Made by a program: the position numbers and the translations under genes. Of a stretch of DNA of 64,000 bases, positions 10,591 to 18,721 are shown piece by piece (positions within the stretch are counted from its first letter, which is position 1; each line of letters begins with the position of its first letter). Under the pieces are notes generated by a model. That model was not told the origin of the DNA, did no database searches, and worked only from the letters and a program-made list of their open reading frames with translations. This stretch comes from Symsagittifera roscoffensis (Eukaryota > Xenacoelomorpha > Acoela > Convolutidae): assembly GCF_963678635.1 (NCBI RefSeq), contig NC_087065.1, positions 24,943,254 to 25,007,253 of the forward strand. Reading direction: 5' to 3'.

Positions 10591-12948
10591 CTACTCTGCG
10601 TCACGAGCTGCTCCGATGCGAGGGGCAATGATGGGAGATGTGACTCCCAACAACATCCTCCTTATCGGTGGATATCGAGGGCATTGGTCCGGCAGCGGCC
10701 TGGACCCAGAAAGCCACGTTTGCTGGTTCTCTTTAGCGTGTGCATAGGCCTCTGGTAAGAGTGGCACTCTCATAGCCGCTCCCGTGTCCTTCACTACTGG
10801 TCTTAAGTTCCAAAGCTTCGGGTTGAACTGGATGTGAGAAAGTTCCTCACGGCCCATTCGGCACTTGAAGTGGCTGTTGAAATCCATCAACATCCAATCT
10901 GGCTCCGCTATTCTCCCGAACAGCCTATCGTCACTGGCCAGCCCTCTCAACTCCCTCTGTTCTACCCAGTTCAGCACGGAACAATCCACGACTGAGACCA
11001 GGTTGACATACAACACCGAATTCCTGTATGCCTTGACTTGCACGTCCGGGAACACAAAAGACATCACCGGTCCATACACCACCGTGACAAATTCCCGCAG
11101 TCCGTGAATCAGAGGCAACGGATCGATCCGCATCATGACTGCCAAATCTGTCAGCAAGGGCATGCCACAATATTGCTTGCACTCACTCGCATCCGTCGCC
11201 ACCTTATCTTCTCCCGTGACGCTTCTGTTCTGCTTTAAGAGATATTGGAGCAGGAGAGTCCTCCAGTTTTTCATCTTCTTGAGCGAGGCGGTTTCCAACT
11301 GTGCATTGAACTCACGACTGGGTCCCTGTAGTTGTTCAGGGTAACGTAACAGCACAAGCAAATCGCCCAGTCGACCGTAGGTCATGGCAATCAGGGTCAG
11401 GAGTCCATCCAATCTCAAATCTGCCAACGCTTGGGTGAAGAGATTCGCCGGCCCCTTCACGAAATTTTCGTGACCAAATGTCACGTATAAGGCTAACACC
11501 AGGCCAATCGATAACTTCCTGATGTCTCTGACAAAACTCGCGATCAAGTTCCGGGATGCCCTAGGATAGCACGTCGACAGGAAGGATGGCGTCCATCCCA
11601 CTCCCATTCCACCCAAGATAGCATCCCATCGTTCGTACTGTGCCCTCGTGGCTAGCACGTCAGCTTGGAACTTGTCCAGTGACATCGTGTTTACGTCCTG
11701 CATCAGCTTCAACATCATGCCCCCAGCTAACTCCCGGGCATCAAACAAATTTTTCAGATACACGTGTATCTCCTTTATCACTGCCGGCGCATGCTCGAAT
11801 GCGTCCTCACCCAAGCTGCACAGCCTTGGTGACAAGTACAACCATACGTTGTTGTGCGGCTTCGTGCGCAAAGCCATTGCCATGAGATCTTCTTCCGCTG
11901 ATGTCATGTTCTTCCTGACCGTCCTGCCCCGCTCATTCTCGGCATGATCCCTCTGTCTGAACCAGAGATCATCAGCCACCTGTTGTATTAACAGATGATC
12001 GTCATCCACCCCTGGTCTTAGTTTCAGCAATCTGGCAAAGTTGGACAGCTCCAACCCCAGAACTTCATCTAGCACCAACCGAGTTGTGCTACAATCTCTG
12101 AGCCCTTGTATGGTATTCGAAATGTCAGCCCAAACGGCGGGAAGCTCAGGTCGGGACGGGTAGTAATTGTCTGGGTCCACTACTCTGTTCGGGGCAGGAA
12201 TTATCACGTTGAACCTCCCCTCTGCTATCGTTGTGACCATTGTGTACACAAACTCAAGGGGTTCTGGCAAGGCAGCGTACCCTGGGGACAATGAAAAGAT
12301 CACCTTCACCACATTTTGGGTGAAGCGTTGTTTTGCTGCTGCTTCTACCTCAGCCATCGCCGAGAGCAGTGTCATTATCGCCTCCCCTATGACCTCGTTG
12401 CTCGGGATCGACCCATCCATCAAACGTGACAATAAGCCCCTGCTTTGCAGATGATAATTTGAGCCTGCAACCACTATCACCTGCGGCTCCATGCTGACCA
12501 CCCTTCGTACACTTATCATCATGCCGATTGCCTGTCCCCAGTCCAATTTAGGTGCCGTCAAGAAAATCACGTCGGGCCAAAAGAGAGACCGGGGCGTATA
12601 GAGATAATCGGAACTGGCTACGATCAGATACTTTGCAGCTTTCATCTCTAAGGGATCGTAAGCTGCGAACAGGCCATCGCCTATTGGGGCCTTCAATTTC
12701 CCACATCTCTGGTCATCTCCATCTACCGTGGTCGTTCGGGGGTAGTCCCTTGAATACTCGCCAGGCGTCTGACCGGGTGGTTTAGCGAACTGCCTGTACA
12801 TCTTATGATACTTGTTATTGGGCTTGTTCTCTGCCTGAAACTTGCCCCTTCGAGCAGGTGGCGTCAATTCCCGGGCTCTCTGTTGGACGTCCGTAAGGGA
12901 TCGCGTGTTCAAGGGTCCAAAGGTGTTGTCCTGAGGCAATCCATTCAA
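10591..12948 (-). CDS. ORF3 segment 3: second, degenerate SGNH-like domain and helical region
   Basis: 785 codons. About residues 100-280 look like an SGNH/flavodoxin-like fold: KYLIVASSDYLY at the position of block I, then a hydrophobic strand and VIVVAGSNYHLQ at the position of block III. In F1-right these read VAGSDYLY and AGSNDHLQ. I find no DxxH block, so the catalytic triad is incomplete; a binding role or a diverged enzyme are both possible. The following 500 residues are mainly helical with conserved motifs (for example GVGWTPSFLSTCYP and YGRLGDLLVLLRYPEQ). The entire segment is absent from F2-right. Confidence 0.55.
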   Translation of the reverse strand: MNGLPQDNTFGPLNTRSLTDVQQRARELTPPARRGKFQAENKPNNKYHKMYRQFAKPPGQTPGEYSRDYPRTTTVDGDDQRCGKLKAPIGDGLFAAYDPLEMKAAKYLIVASSDYLYTPRSLFWPDVIFLTAPKLDWGQAIGMMISVRRVVSMEPQVIVVAGSNYHLQSRGLLSRLMDGSIPSNEVIGEAIMTLLSAMAEVEAAAKQRFTQNVVKVIFSLSPGYAALPEPLEFVYTMVTTIAEGRFNVIIPAPNRVVDPDNYYPSRPELPAVWADISNTIQGLRDCSTTRLVLDEVLGLELSNFARLLKLRPGVDDDHLLIQQVADDLWFRQRDHAENERGRTVRKNMTSAEEDLMAMALRTKPHNNVWLYLSPRLCSLGEDAFEHAPAVIKEIHVYLKNLFDARELAGGMMLKLMQDVNTMSLDKFQADVLATRAQYERWDAILGGMGVGWTPSFLSTCYPRASRNLIASFVRDIRKLSIGLVLALYVTFGHENFVKGPANLFTQALADLRLDGLLTLIAMTYGRLGDLLVLLRYPEQLQGPSREFNAQLETASLKKMKNWRTLLLQYLLKQNRSVTGEDKVATDASECKQYCGMPLLTDLAVMMRIDPLPLIHGLREFVTVVYGPVMSFVFPDVQVKAYRNSVLYVNLVSVVDCSVLNWVEQRELRGLASDDRLFGRIAEPDWMLMDFNSHFKCRMGREELSHIQFNPKLWNLRPVVKDTGAAMRVPLLPEAYAHAKENQQTWLSGSRPLPDQCPRYPPIRRMLLGVTSPIIAPRIGAARDAE

Positions 12949-12981
12949 GTCTGCATGTCGGAGCGTAGTCGTAGAGCTGAA

Positions 12982-14202
12982 CTACTCCTGCTCTGCTAGC
13001 AGCCAATCCACGCCTGTTATCCGATACAATCGCGACACCGTGGGACTTTCTCCGCCAATCATTCTCATCGCGTCCTCCCGACACGTCAGGGTATTCGTGG
13101 CGGGCGGATCGTTCCTCCTAGACACGGTCTGGGAGTTATTCCTGTTCTGATCAACTGATCTCCCGAGTCGGCTTTCACGCGGTTGTGTTCTGGGAGGAGG
13201 AGCAGTCCCTAGCCTCTCTCTTACGTTTGAGCTCGGAGCGGTGGGTGCGGCTACAGCCGTCTCCATCACCAAGGGCCCAAGGCGGTTGACGAGGGATTCG
13301 GGAACGCTTGCCCTTATTCTACTTCCTCCGGTCGTTGAGCTGGTCCGAGCCAGAGAACTGGTCGCCCTCGATTCCTGCTCCATTTCCCTCAATTGCGTCT
13401 GAAATACATCATTCATCCAGTGTCTCCCTCGTTGGGTGTTGAAATGTATCCCATCTCTGGTAAGCGCAATGTGATCAATCATGCGCAGCGTGTTTTCGAG
13501 ATCCAGAAGTCGCAACTTGCCAGGGTTGCTTCTCACCAGATTACGGATCATTTCGTTCCACCGTGTCACGTTGCCATTCATGAAATCTGCCACTGTGGTG
13601 CCCATCAGCGGGTTTTGTGGTATCGTGCACAGCACCACAAACCTGGGCCTGTACTTCTCCTTCAGTTCATTCAGGAGGCGTACCAGCAGAGGCTCCCACT
13701 TGCACTCGGGAGTCACTGGGGCTCTCGAGACGTCGTTAGTTCTTATCATTATCACCAGCGTATCCAGGTGATCCTCGCTTTGGAATTCCATCATCTTGAT
13801 GACCTGAGCCACTGAAGCTCCTCCAAAGGACAAAGTGGTTGTCTGACCATAGACGAAGATCTCATTCAGATCCCTCACCAAACTGTCTCCTATGATCAGG
13901 TGGCGACTCCCTGGGGGAATTACCTGGTCGCTCGTAGCGGGGTTCCAGCTCATGTCATTCAGGCAGGCTCGAGGATGCTCCGCAGCTACTTGCGTGAACT
14001 GGTGCCGTGTCATCAGATTCTTCCTAATATCTACCACGCGGGACTTTTGATAGGTTCTGCCATGCGCAGTCCCCGAGGGCACTATCATGTGGGGTGCTCG
14101 CTCCGAGCTATTAGATGACTGATCACGACGCTGGGAAGGAACGATCCTACCCAATGTCCGTCCAGTGGTTCGGCTGATCTCATCCATCGTTGCTCTGGCC
14201 AC
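12982..14202 (-). CDS. ORF3 segment 2: SGNH (GDSL-type) hydrolase domain
   Basis: The segment shows the SGNH blocks in order: IIGDSLV (Ser codon at 13882-13884), FGGAS (block II), a TND block, and DGIHFN. In SGNH hydrolases Ser, Gly, Asn and His form the catalytic site for ester or acyl-group cleavage. In this copy the block III glycine is Arg (RTND, codon 13741-13743) where F1-right and F2-right read GTND, so this copy is probably inactive. The C-terminal 120 residues are a low-complexity Arg/Ser/Pro linker. The frame continues from segment 1 through the TAA; the first codon here is GTG (Val), not a start. Confidence 0.85.
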   Translation of the reverse strand: MARATMDEISRTTGRTLGRIVPSQRRDQSSNSSERAPHMIVPSGTAHGRTYQKSRVVDIRKNLMTRHQFTQVAAEHPRACLNDMSWNPATSDQVIPPGSRHLIIGDSLVRDLNEIFVYGQTTTLSFGGASVAQVIKMMEFQSEDHLDTLVIMIRTNDVSRAPVTPECKWEPLLVRLLNELKEKYRPRFVVLCTIPQNPLMGTTVADFMNGNVTRWNEMIRNLVRSNPGKLRLLDLENTLRMIDHIALTRDGIHFNTQRGRHWMNDVFQTQLREMEQESRATSSLARTSSTTGGSRIRASVPESLVNRLGPLVMETAVAAPTAPSSNVRERLGTAPPPRTQPRESRLGRSVDQNRNNSQTVSRRNDPPATNTLTCREDAMRMIGGESPTVSRLYRITGVDWLLAEQE

Positions 14203-14214
14203 TTGGTTGAACGA

Positions 14215-15099
14215 TTATTGGAACTGAGGAGCGAGGTAAGTGTCAGAAGGGTCTGGTATCGTGAACCTTTGACTAGAAGCAGACAGTCGTGTCTGCTGAG
14301 GAGCCTCGGGCTCTCTCGATGCACGTAAATCCAGAACCTCGGGCCCTCTCCATACACACAGCTCCTGGGATGTTGTCCCGGGGCGTGTGTCGTTGGATCC
14401 CTCCGAGGATCTCATGCTCGCCAGAACTTCCAGTGACACTTGGCTCACCTTCGCCATATACGGCTCTTTCAGGTGCTTTATTTCATCCTCCTTATAAGCC
14501 ACCTGTTGATCTTCGTATTTCTTCTTCCATTCGTCTCTTTCTCGAGCTATTGCCCTATACTCCTGGAGTTTGGCACACAGCTCGCTCTGATCTTTCTCCT
14601 TCTTTTCCAGCGTCTCGATCGTCTCCGACGTCTGGATCTCTATTTCACTCACCCTCACTTTCTTCGAAGGAGGAGCAGCTGTAGGGGAGTCGACCGAATG
14701 TGACGGGCCTGGCCCATCACGTTGTCTCTTCGCTCCGATGAGTGGCTGCGCCGGTTGGACTGGTAAGGGCATCTCACCTAGCCGGTGGTCCCTCTGTTCG
14801 CCTAGTCCTGGCTCACGAGCCAGGTCGTGGCCAGACATTTCTCCACGCCTCCATCTCATCAGTCGATTTCGGTCTCTCTCGGCGGTCCCGGACTCACCGA
14901 AGGCCAACATCAACACGACTTCCGTAGGGCGATTCCCTCGACCCTCTCGTCCTAATGCATTGAGGAGCGCGACCACAAACATCGCCAGCCCCGGGTCTTC
15001 CCGTGTGAAATCACAATCGATCAGCCGCTGATAGATCTCGTCTAGAGTCGCTCCTAGACTCGCTGAGAGGAATTCCATGAGTTCGTTCGTATCACCCAT
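14215..15099 (-). CDS. ORF3 segment 1: N-terminal helical domain and coiled coil
   Basis: 294 codons to the TAA at 14215. Residues 1-75 are a compact, conserved helical stretch (in F2-right the equivalent begins MDNFNLDELMDL and shares DPE/DPG-type and NRPTEV/DRPTEV motifs). A Pro- and Arg-rich linker follows, then at about residues 150-215 a strongly charged heptad-like coiled coil (ETIETLEKKEKDQSEL and onward). This suggests oligomerisation. No enzyme motif. In F1-right a 3,456-bp duplication begins inside the end of this coiled coil. Confidence 0.75.
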   Translation of the reverse strand: MGDTNELMEFLSASLGATLDEIYQRLIDCDFTREDPGLAMFVVALLNALGREGRGNRPTEVVLMLAFGESGTAERDRNRLMRWRRGEMSGHDLAREPGLGEQRDHRLGEMPLPVQPAQPLIGAKRQRDGPGPSHSVDSPTAAPPSKKVRVSEIEIQTSETIETLEKKEKDQSELCAKLQEYRAIARERDEWKKKYEDQQVAYKEDEIKHLKEPYMAKVSQVSLEVLASMRSSEGSNDTRPGTTSQELCVWRGPEVLDLRASREPEAPQQTRLSASSQRFTIPDPSDTYLAPQFQ

Positions 15100-15583
15100 T
15101 TCTTATCGTGTTGATTCTTGCTGTCGTGTAGTGTCTTCCTGTCTCGTTTCGATTCAATGGATTCAATAAACAATTTTTGATCAATCAAGATCTAAAAAAC
15201 AAGTCGCGACTTAAAAACATCATTTTTGGATACAACATCATTCAACTCTTTAAAACTCTCCATTGAAATTCTCTTCCTAATTCTGATTTAAAAATTTAGC
15301 ACCAAGGTGGATCGTCCACCTTTAACTTTGTCAGAGTAGCACGAATGAGCGCTGTCACCTTGATGACCTGGAGTACCCCAGTTCTTTTATGACACATCAT
15401 AACAATCACATGAGACACATCATAACAATAACATAACACATAAACACAAAAACATCACACGCCTATACTATCACATAAAAACATAATCCCTATTACTGTA
15501 CCTAAAACCTAACCTAACCTAAAACTTGACTCTAATTCTCATCGAGTAACTTAATAAAAACCACTTATCGCCGAGCGCTATTC
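15100..15583 (-). other. pol-ORF3 intergenic region (F1-left)
   Basis: About 480 bp, AT-rich, with a tandem ACATAACAC/CACATCATAAC-type low-complexity patch near 15390-15470 and telomere-like CCTAACCTAACCTAA at about 15508-15522. It also contains the conserved splice-acceptor-like site listed separately. Confidence 0.6.
15192..15202 (-). promoter_or_regulatory. Candidate 3' splice site upstream of ORF3 (F1-left)
   Basis: Sense TTGTTTTTTAG followed by ATCTTGATTGATCA, about 90 nt before the ORF3 ATG. F1-right (42548-42558) and F2-right (61682-61693, TTTCTTTTCTAG) keep the tract, the AG and the following GATTGATCA although the surrounding sequence has diverged. Fits a spliced subgenomic mRNA for ORF3. 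Confidence 0.5.
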
Positions 15584-18500
15584 TTAGCATATGCTCAGAT
15601 AGTATTTTTTATGTAAGTAAACTTCTATGTCAGTCTCTGAAAATATCACATGTACAAGTGCGTACAACTCTCTCGGATGTAGCTTTCCCCTATTAGGATC
15701 GTATACTGGCAACGAGAGAGAGGTCACTCCTCTCTCAACCAAAAAAACCCTAAGTCGAGTCAAGGCCAATACCAAGCTCTTTGGATCTACGTGTTGCCTA
15801 TCAGTGGCCTTGGTAACCAGGAAACGCAAATATTTCCCTGGTATCTGTGATGCAACAGGGGGCAGCGCTATCATCCCTCCCACACCAGGCCTCTGTTTCC
15901 ATAAAAACTCGATATTCTTATACTCTCTTTTGAAGTCAGCCGCTAGTGCTGTTTTGAAGCTTACGTCCGCGGTTATCGCTATGGCGCACGTGCGTTCCGT
16001 GAGTATGAAATCGCTGTCCGTTATGACGATATTGTTCGAATAATGGTTCGGTAGATCAAAATACGATTCAAAGATTCGTTCAAAAGGTGGTTTTTTAGCA
16101 TTCTCGCCCTCTGTCTCTAGTTCTCCGGTTTCTCTTGCCGATTTCAATTTTTTTATTATCAGATTTTCGGTGTGGGTGAGTCCTACCCCCACTCCCCGGA
16201 CAAAAATATCCATCGACGTCCCCGTCGATCGCCCAAAGTCTAGGATATCGAGGTTGGACTGTGGAACACGTAGAGGACCATCTGGGGCGACCCAGTTGGA
16301 CTCGGTATTGTCATGACTGATGTATTTGATGCCGTCTTTATCGACGTCCTGAATCGTCAGGATCGTCTCTTTTGGATTTGTCGGCAGATCATGGAGCCCT
16401 TCGAGTACGCGCAAGTTCGTTAGTTCTTGCTCATGAGTCTGTTCCGCTTCTGGTTCGAACTCCACTTCCGGTTCTGATCGATCGTCGATCCAATCTTGAT
16501 CCATATCGTTCACCAAGTCGATTTCTTCTAGCATCGCCACTTCGTCCAGTCCCACTAGCGAGTCCATGACATCACTTACAACTATCCTGTCTACAACGAA
16601 ATCCTTGCCGTACGGATTGTATTTCTTCTGGTTTTTTCCTCTCTTGCTTTGGCGTGTTTCCATAGTGAGAGGAAAGTCAGGCTGTATTTCCTTGTCAATT
16701 TCGATTTGTTCCGGGCAGTCCCAGTCTTCCTCGGCATAGGGTAGAGTTTCATCGTCCACCTCTACTCGCTCGGTCAACTCGAGATCCAGTGGTAGGTCGC
16801 AGTCATCCACCACCTCATTCCCGTCGTTTTTGTCGCGAGTACCCCTTTCATTCACTTCACAAGCAGGATCCACTATCAAATAGTCTCCCTCTTGCATGTC
16901 CGCTGGGATGCACCAATCCTCTGACGAGGCATTGTGTGGTTTGATGTTTTCATAATGAGCTGCTCTTCCAGTGCTCAATCGATAAAAACGACCTCCTTGG
17001 TGCACTTCTGTTATCTGAAATGGTCCACGCCATTTCTTTAATAATTTCTTGGTTCCCTTTGATGGAACCACTTCCTGGAACAACCAGACGTAGTCGCCAA
17101 CTGAGTAGGCCTTCGCATCAGCTGTCCTTTTATCAAACCTCCTTTTTTGTCTAATTTGTGCCTGTTGCGTATTCCTCCTGCATAAGTCATTGAGGTCCTG
17201 CTGTCTTCTAATAACATCCCGCACGTACGTTTGCGGTGCTGTCGTCTTCCCCTCATATTCACGGTAGAAAAACGTCAACGGGAGCGCTTTTTCATGACCC
17301 GTTAACATCATGTGCGGACTTATTCCCGTGGTGGAATGCTCCGTGCTGTTGTAAGCACCCATCACTTGCGGCAAGTGCTTGTCCCAGTCATCCATGTAAC
17401 GCGAGCAGTAGACTCTCAGCATGGATACCAGTGTGCGGTTTTGCCTCTCGACTAGGCCATTCGTTTGCGGGTGATAAGTGGTCGAGTGGGCCTGCGCTAC
17501 CTGCGATCTTTTCATCAACTCCTTCGTGAGATCACCCACGAATGCTTTGCCATTGTCCGATTGGAACGTGATGGGGCAGCCATGCCTCGCTATCCACACA
17601 TTTATTAAATGATCACATGTTTCTTCCGCCGATGCTGTCATGCAGGGTGCTGCATCCGCATACTTCGTAAAATTGTCGATCATTACCAGCACCTGATTAT
17701 AGCCCGTTGCTGTCATACAGATTTTCTGATGATCAATTTGCACCACTTCGTTGAAACCTGACGACTCTATTGACTGTAGGGGGAACCTTAGTTTCCGGGG
17801 ATCCTTCGCCTGCTGACATGACAGGCATGCGGCAATCCACTTCTCAGAAGCCTTTTTCAATCCCGGCCATTCGAATCGTTTCTGTATCCTGTTATACACT
17901 TTGTCCACGCCTTGATGGCCCATCTGATCATGTGAGCGAAAGAGCAATTCGGTCTGGTTCAACTGTGGTAACACTATTGAATTGTATTTATAGAGGACCT
18001 TGTCCTCCTCTTTTCGCTTGCAGGCAACGATTCCGTCCTTATTCAGGTACAACAAGTCGTTTCGCTTCAGGTAGAATTGCTTCAAGATCTTGTAGCTGTC
18101 TTCTTCCAAGTCTCCCTTGTCAGGTGCTCCATTCTCGATCCATCTCTTCAGACTGCTCGTCATTCTATCATTTCGTTGAGCCCTTAGGAGATCCGACAGC
18201 CTGTACCTCGCTTTCAAATACGTCTTTACCACGTTCATTTGCCCACTCATTATCTCCGGAGCATGAGCATCGTCCATCAACTTGACACACCATATCTTTT
18301 TCAAAGGCGTAGCTTCCTGCACAGATGGTTCCAGATTGGTACGGACGACCGTACCATGTGGCAGCAATCTGGTTGGGCGTTTCGAAACTGCTATCAGCTC
18401 GAGCTCGTCTGCGGCATTATCTACCACAGTGCCCTCTTCATCTGATGTGTATCTGTCCCTGTCTGGATCCTGATGTGTTTCTCGGTCCAGCCCACGCTGC

Positions 18501-18721
18501 TTCCAGTCTACCAATAAGGAGTGGATTGCGATCTCTGACATATCGGAATTGGAAGTTGTTTCAGACGTGTTGTCCCAGGACTGGGGCCTCGAGTCAACAC
18601 TTGAGTCGACTGATTCCTCAACATCATATTCCAAGTTGTCTGAGATGTTTCTCGACTCCCCGGACAAAATTCTGTCCCTAGGTGGTCTCGTCAACCTCTC
18701 CCCGGACAAGTCGTCCTGCAC
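15584..18721 (-). CDS. pol: Integrase with GPY/F module and C-terminal macro-like domain (F1-left)
   Basis: 1,045 uninterrupted codons; 18721 is a GTG marking the open frame, and the ancestral frame probably continued from RNase H. Order: repeated LSGES peptides (residues 5-25), HHCC zinc-binding motif (about 265-305: HDQMGH ... CLSCQQAK), catalytic core with D329, D388 (QSDNG) and E424 (VERQN) spaced D-35-E, a GPY/F-type module (KKWRGPF, about residue 570), then an acidic tail. The last ~140 residues resemble a macro domain of the Poa1/OARD1/ALC1 type: ITAD at about 917, a helix ending AADFKREY, FLVTK, then LSLPVYDPNRGKLHPREL in the place of the second ligand loop. The integrase joins cDNA to host DNA; macro domains bind or remove ADP-ribose. 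Confidence 0.9.
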   Translation of the reverse strand: MQDDLSGERLTRPPRDRILSGESRNISDNLEYDVEESVDSSVDSRPQSWDNTSETTSNSDMSEIAIHSLLVDWKQRGLDRETHQDPDRDRYTSDEEGTVVDNAADELELIAVSKRPTRLLPHGTVVRTNLEPSVQEATPLKKIWCVKLMDDAHAPEIMSGQMNVVKTYLKARYRLSDLLRAQRNDRMTSSLKRWIENGAPDKGDLEEDSYKILKQFYLKRNDLLYLNKDGIVACKRKEEDKVLYKYNSIVLPQLNQTELLFRSHDQMGHQGVDKVYNRIQKRFEWPGLKKASEKWIAACLSCQQAKDPRKLRFPLQSIESSGFNEVVQIDHQKICMTATGYNQVLVMIDNFTKYADAAPCMTASAEETCDHLINVWIARHGCPITFQSDNGKAFVGDLTKELMKRSQVAQAHSTTYHPQTNGLVERQNRTLVSMLRVYCSRYMDDWDKHLPQVMGAYNSTEHSTTGISPHMMLTGHEKALPLTFFYREYEGKTTAPQTYVRDVIRRQQDLNDLCRRNTQQAQIRQKRRFDKRTADAKAYSVGDYVWLFQEVVPSKGTKKLLKKWRGPFQITEVHQGGRFYRLSTGRAAHYENIKPHNASSEDWCIPADMQEGDYLIVDPACEVNERGTRDKNDGNEVVDDCDLPLDLELTERVEVDDETLPYAEEDWDCPEQIEIDKEIQPDFPLTMETRQSKRGKNQKKYNPYGKDFVVDRIVVSDVMDSLVGLDEVAMLEEIDLVNDMDQDWIDDRSEPEVEFEPEAEQTHEQELTNLRVLEGLHDLPTNPKETILTIQDVDKDGIKYISHDNTESNWVAPDGPLRVPQSNLDILDFGRSTGTSMDIFVRGVGVGLTHTENLIIKKLKSARETGELETEGENAKKPPFERIFESYFDLPNHYSNNIVITDSDFILTERTCAIAITADVSFKTALAADFKREYKNIEFLWKQRPGVGGMIALPPVASQIPGKYLRFLVTKATDRQHVDPKSLVLALTRLRVFLVERGVTSLSLPVYDPNRGKLHPRELYALVHVIFSETDIEVYLHKKYYLSIC
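16191..16202 (-). promoter_or_regulatory. Central polypurine-tract-like motif in pol (F1-left)
   Basis: Sense TGTCCGGGGAGT followed by GGGGGTAGGA, identical in its first 12 nt to the core of the 3' polypurine tract. It also occurs at the same place in F1-right (41596-41607) and F2-right (62612-62623). Could prime an internal plus-strand start during reverse transcription. Confidence 0.5.
18655..18708 (-). repeat. Two polypurine-tract-like motifs at the integrase N-terminus (F1-left)
   Basis: Sense TGTCCGGGGAGT at 18666-18655 and TGTCCGGGGAGA at 18708-18697, encoding LSGES and LSGER. F1-right has four such copies at 38959-39143. Confidence 0.6.

Larger units (their letters stand above)
6389..15099 (-). 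pseudogene. ORF3 polyprotein of F1-left, whole frame with lesions
   Basis: The start ATG at 15099 (peptide MGDTNELMEFL) is shared with F1-right at 42648 and is similar to F2-right at 61605. From 15099 to 7327 a single frame runs for 7.8 kb, broken only by stop codons at 14215-14217 (TAA), 12982-12984 (TAG), 10591-10593 (TAG), 8110-8112 (TGA) and 7327-7329 (TAG). F1-right has sense codons at each place (Glu, Lys, Lys, Trp, Glu). A one-base insertion near 7312 and a deletion of about 20 bp near 6915 then shift the frame. Without lesions it would be a protein of about 2,900 residues. Its parts are described separately. It lies where env would be in a retrovirus, but I see no signal peptide and no clear membrane anchor. 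Confidence 0.85.

Noticed and set aside
7075-10758. Numerous plus-strand open frames of 60-160 codons opposite ORF3, and similar ones opposite gag and pol
   Set aside because: They shadow the long real frames on the other strand and carry no motif; the corresponding frames in the other copies are not independently conserved.
6389-15099. ORF3 as a retroviral envelope gene
   Set aside because: No signal peptide, no clear transmembrane anchor and no fusion-peptide-like segment; instead coiled coil and SGNH-type domains.
15500-15530. Telomere-like CCTAACCTAACCTAA near 15508-15522
   Set aside because: Only two or three units within a low-complexity intergenic patch; absent at the same place in F1-right, so not a telomeric feature.
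18691-18721. Programmed -1 frameshift between RNase H and integrase
   Set aside because: The same overlap in the two F1 copies comes from unrelated lesions (355-bp deletion and 5-bp duplication), and I see no common slippery sequence.
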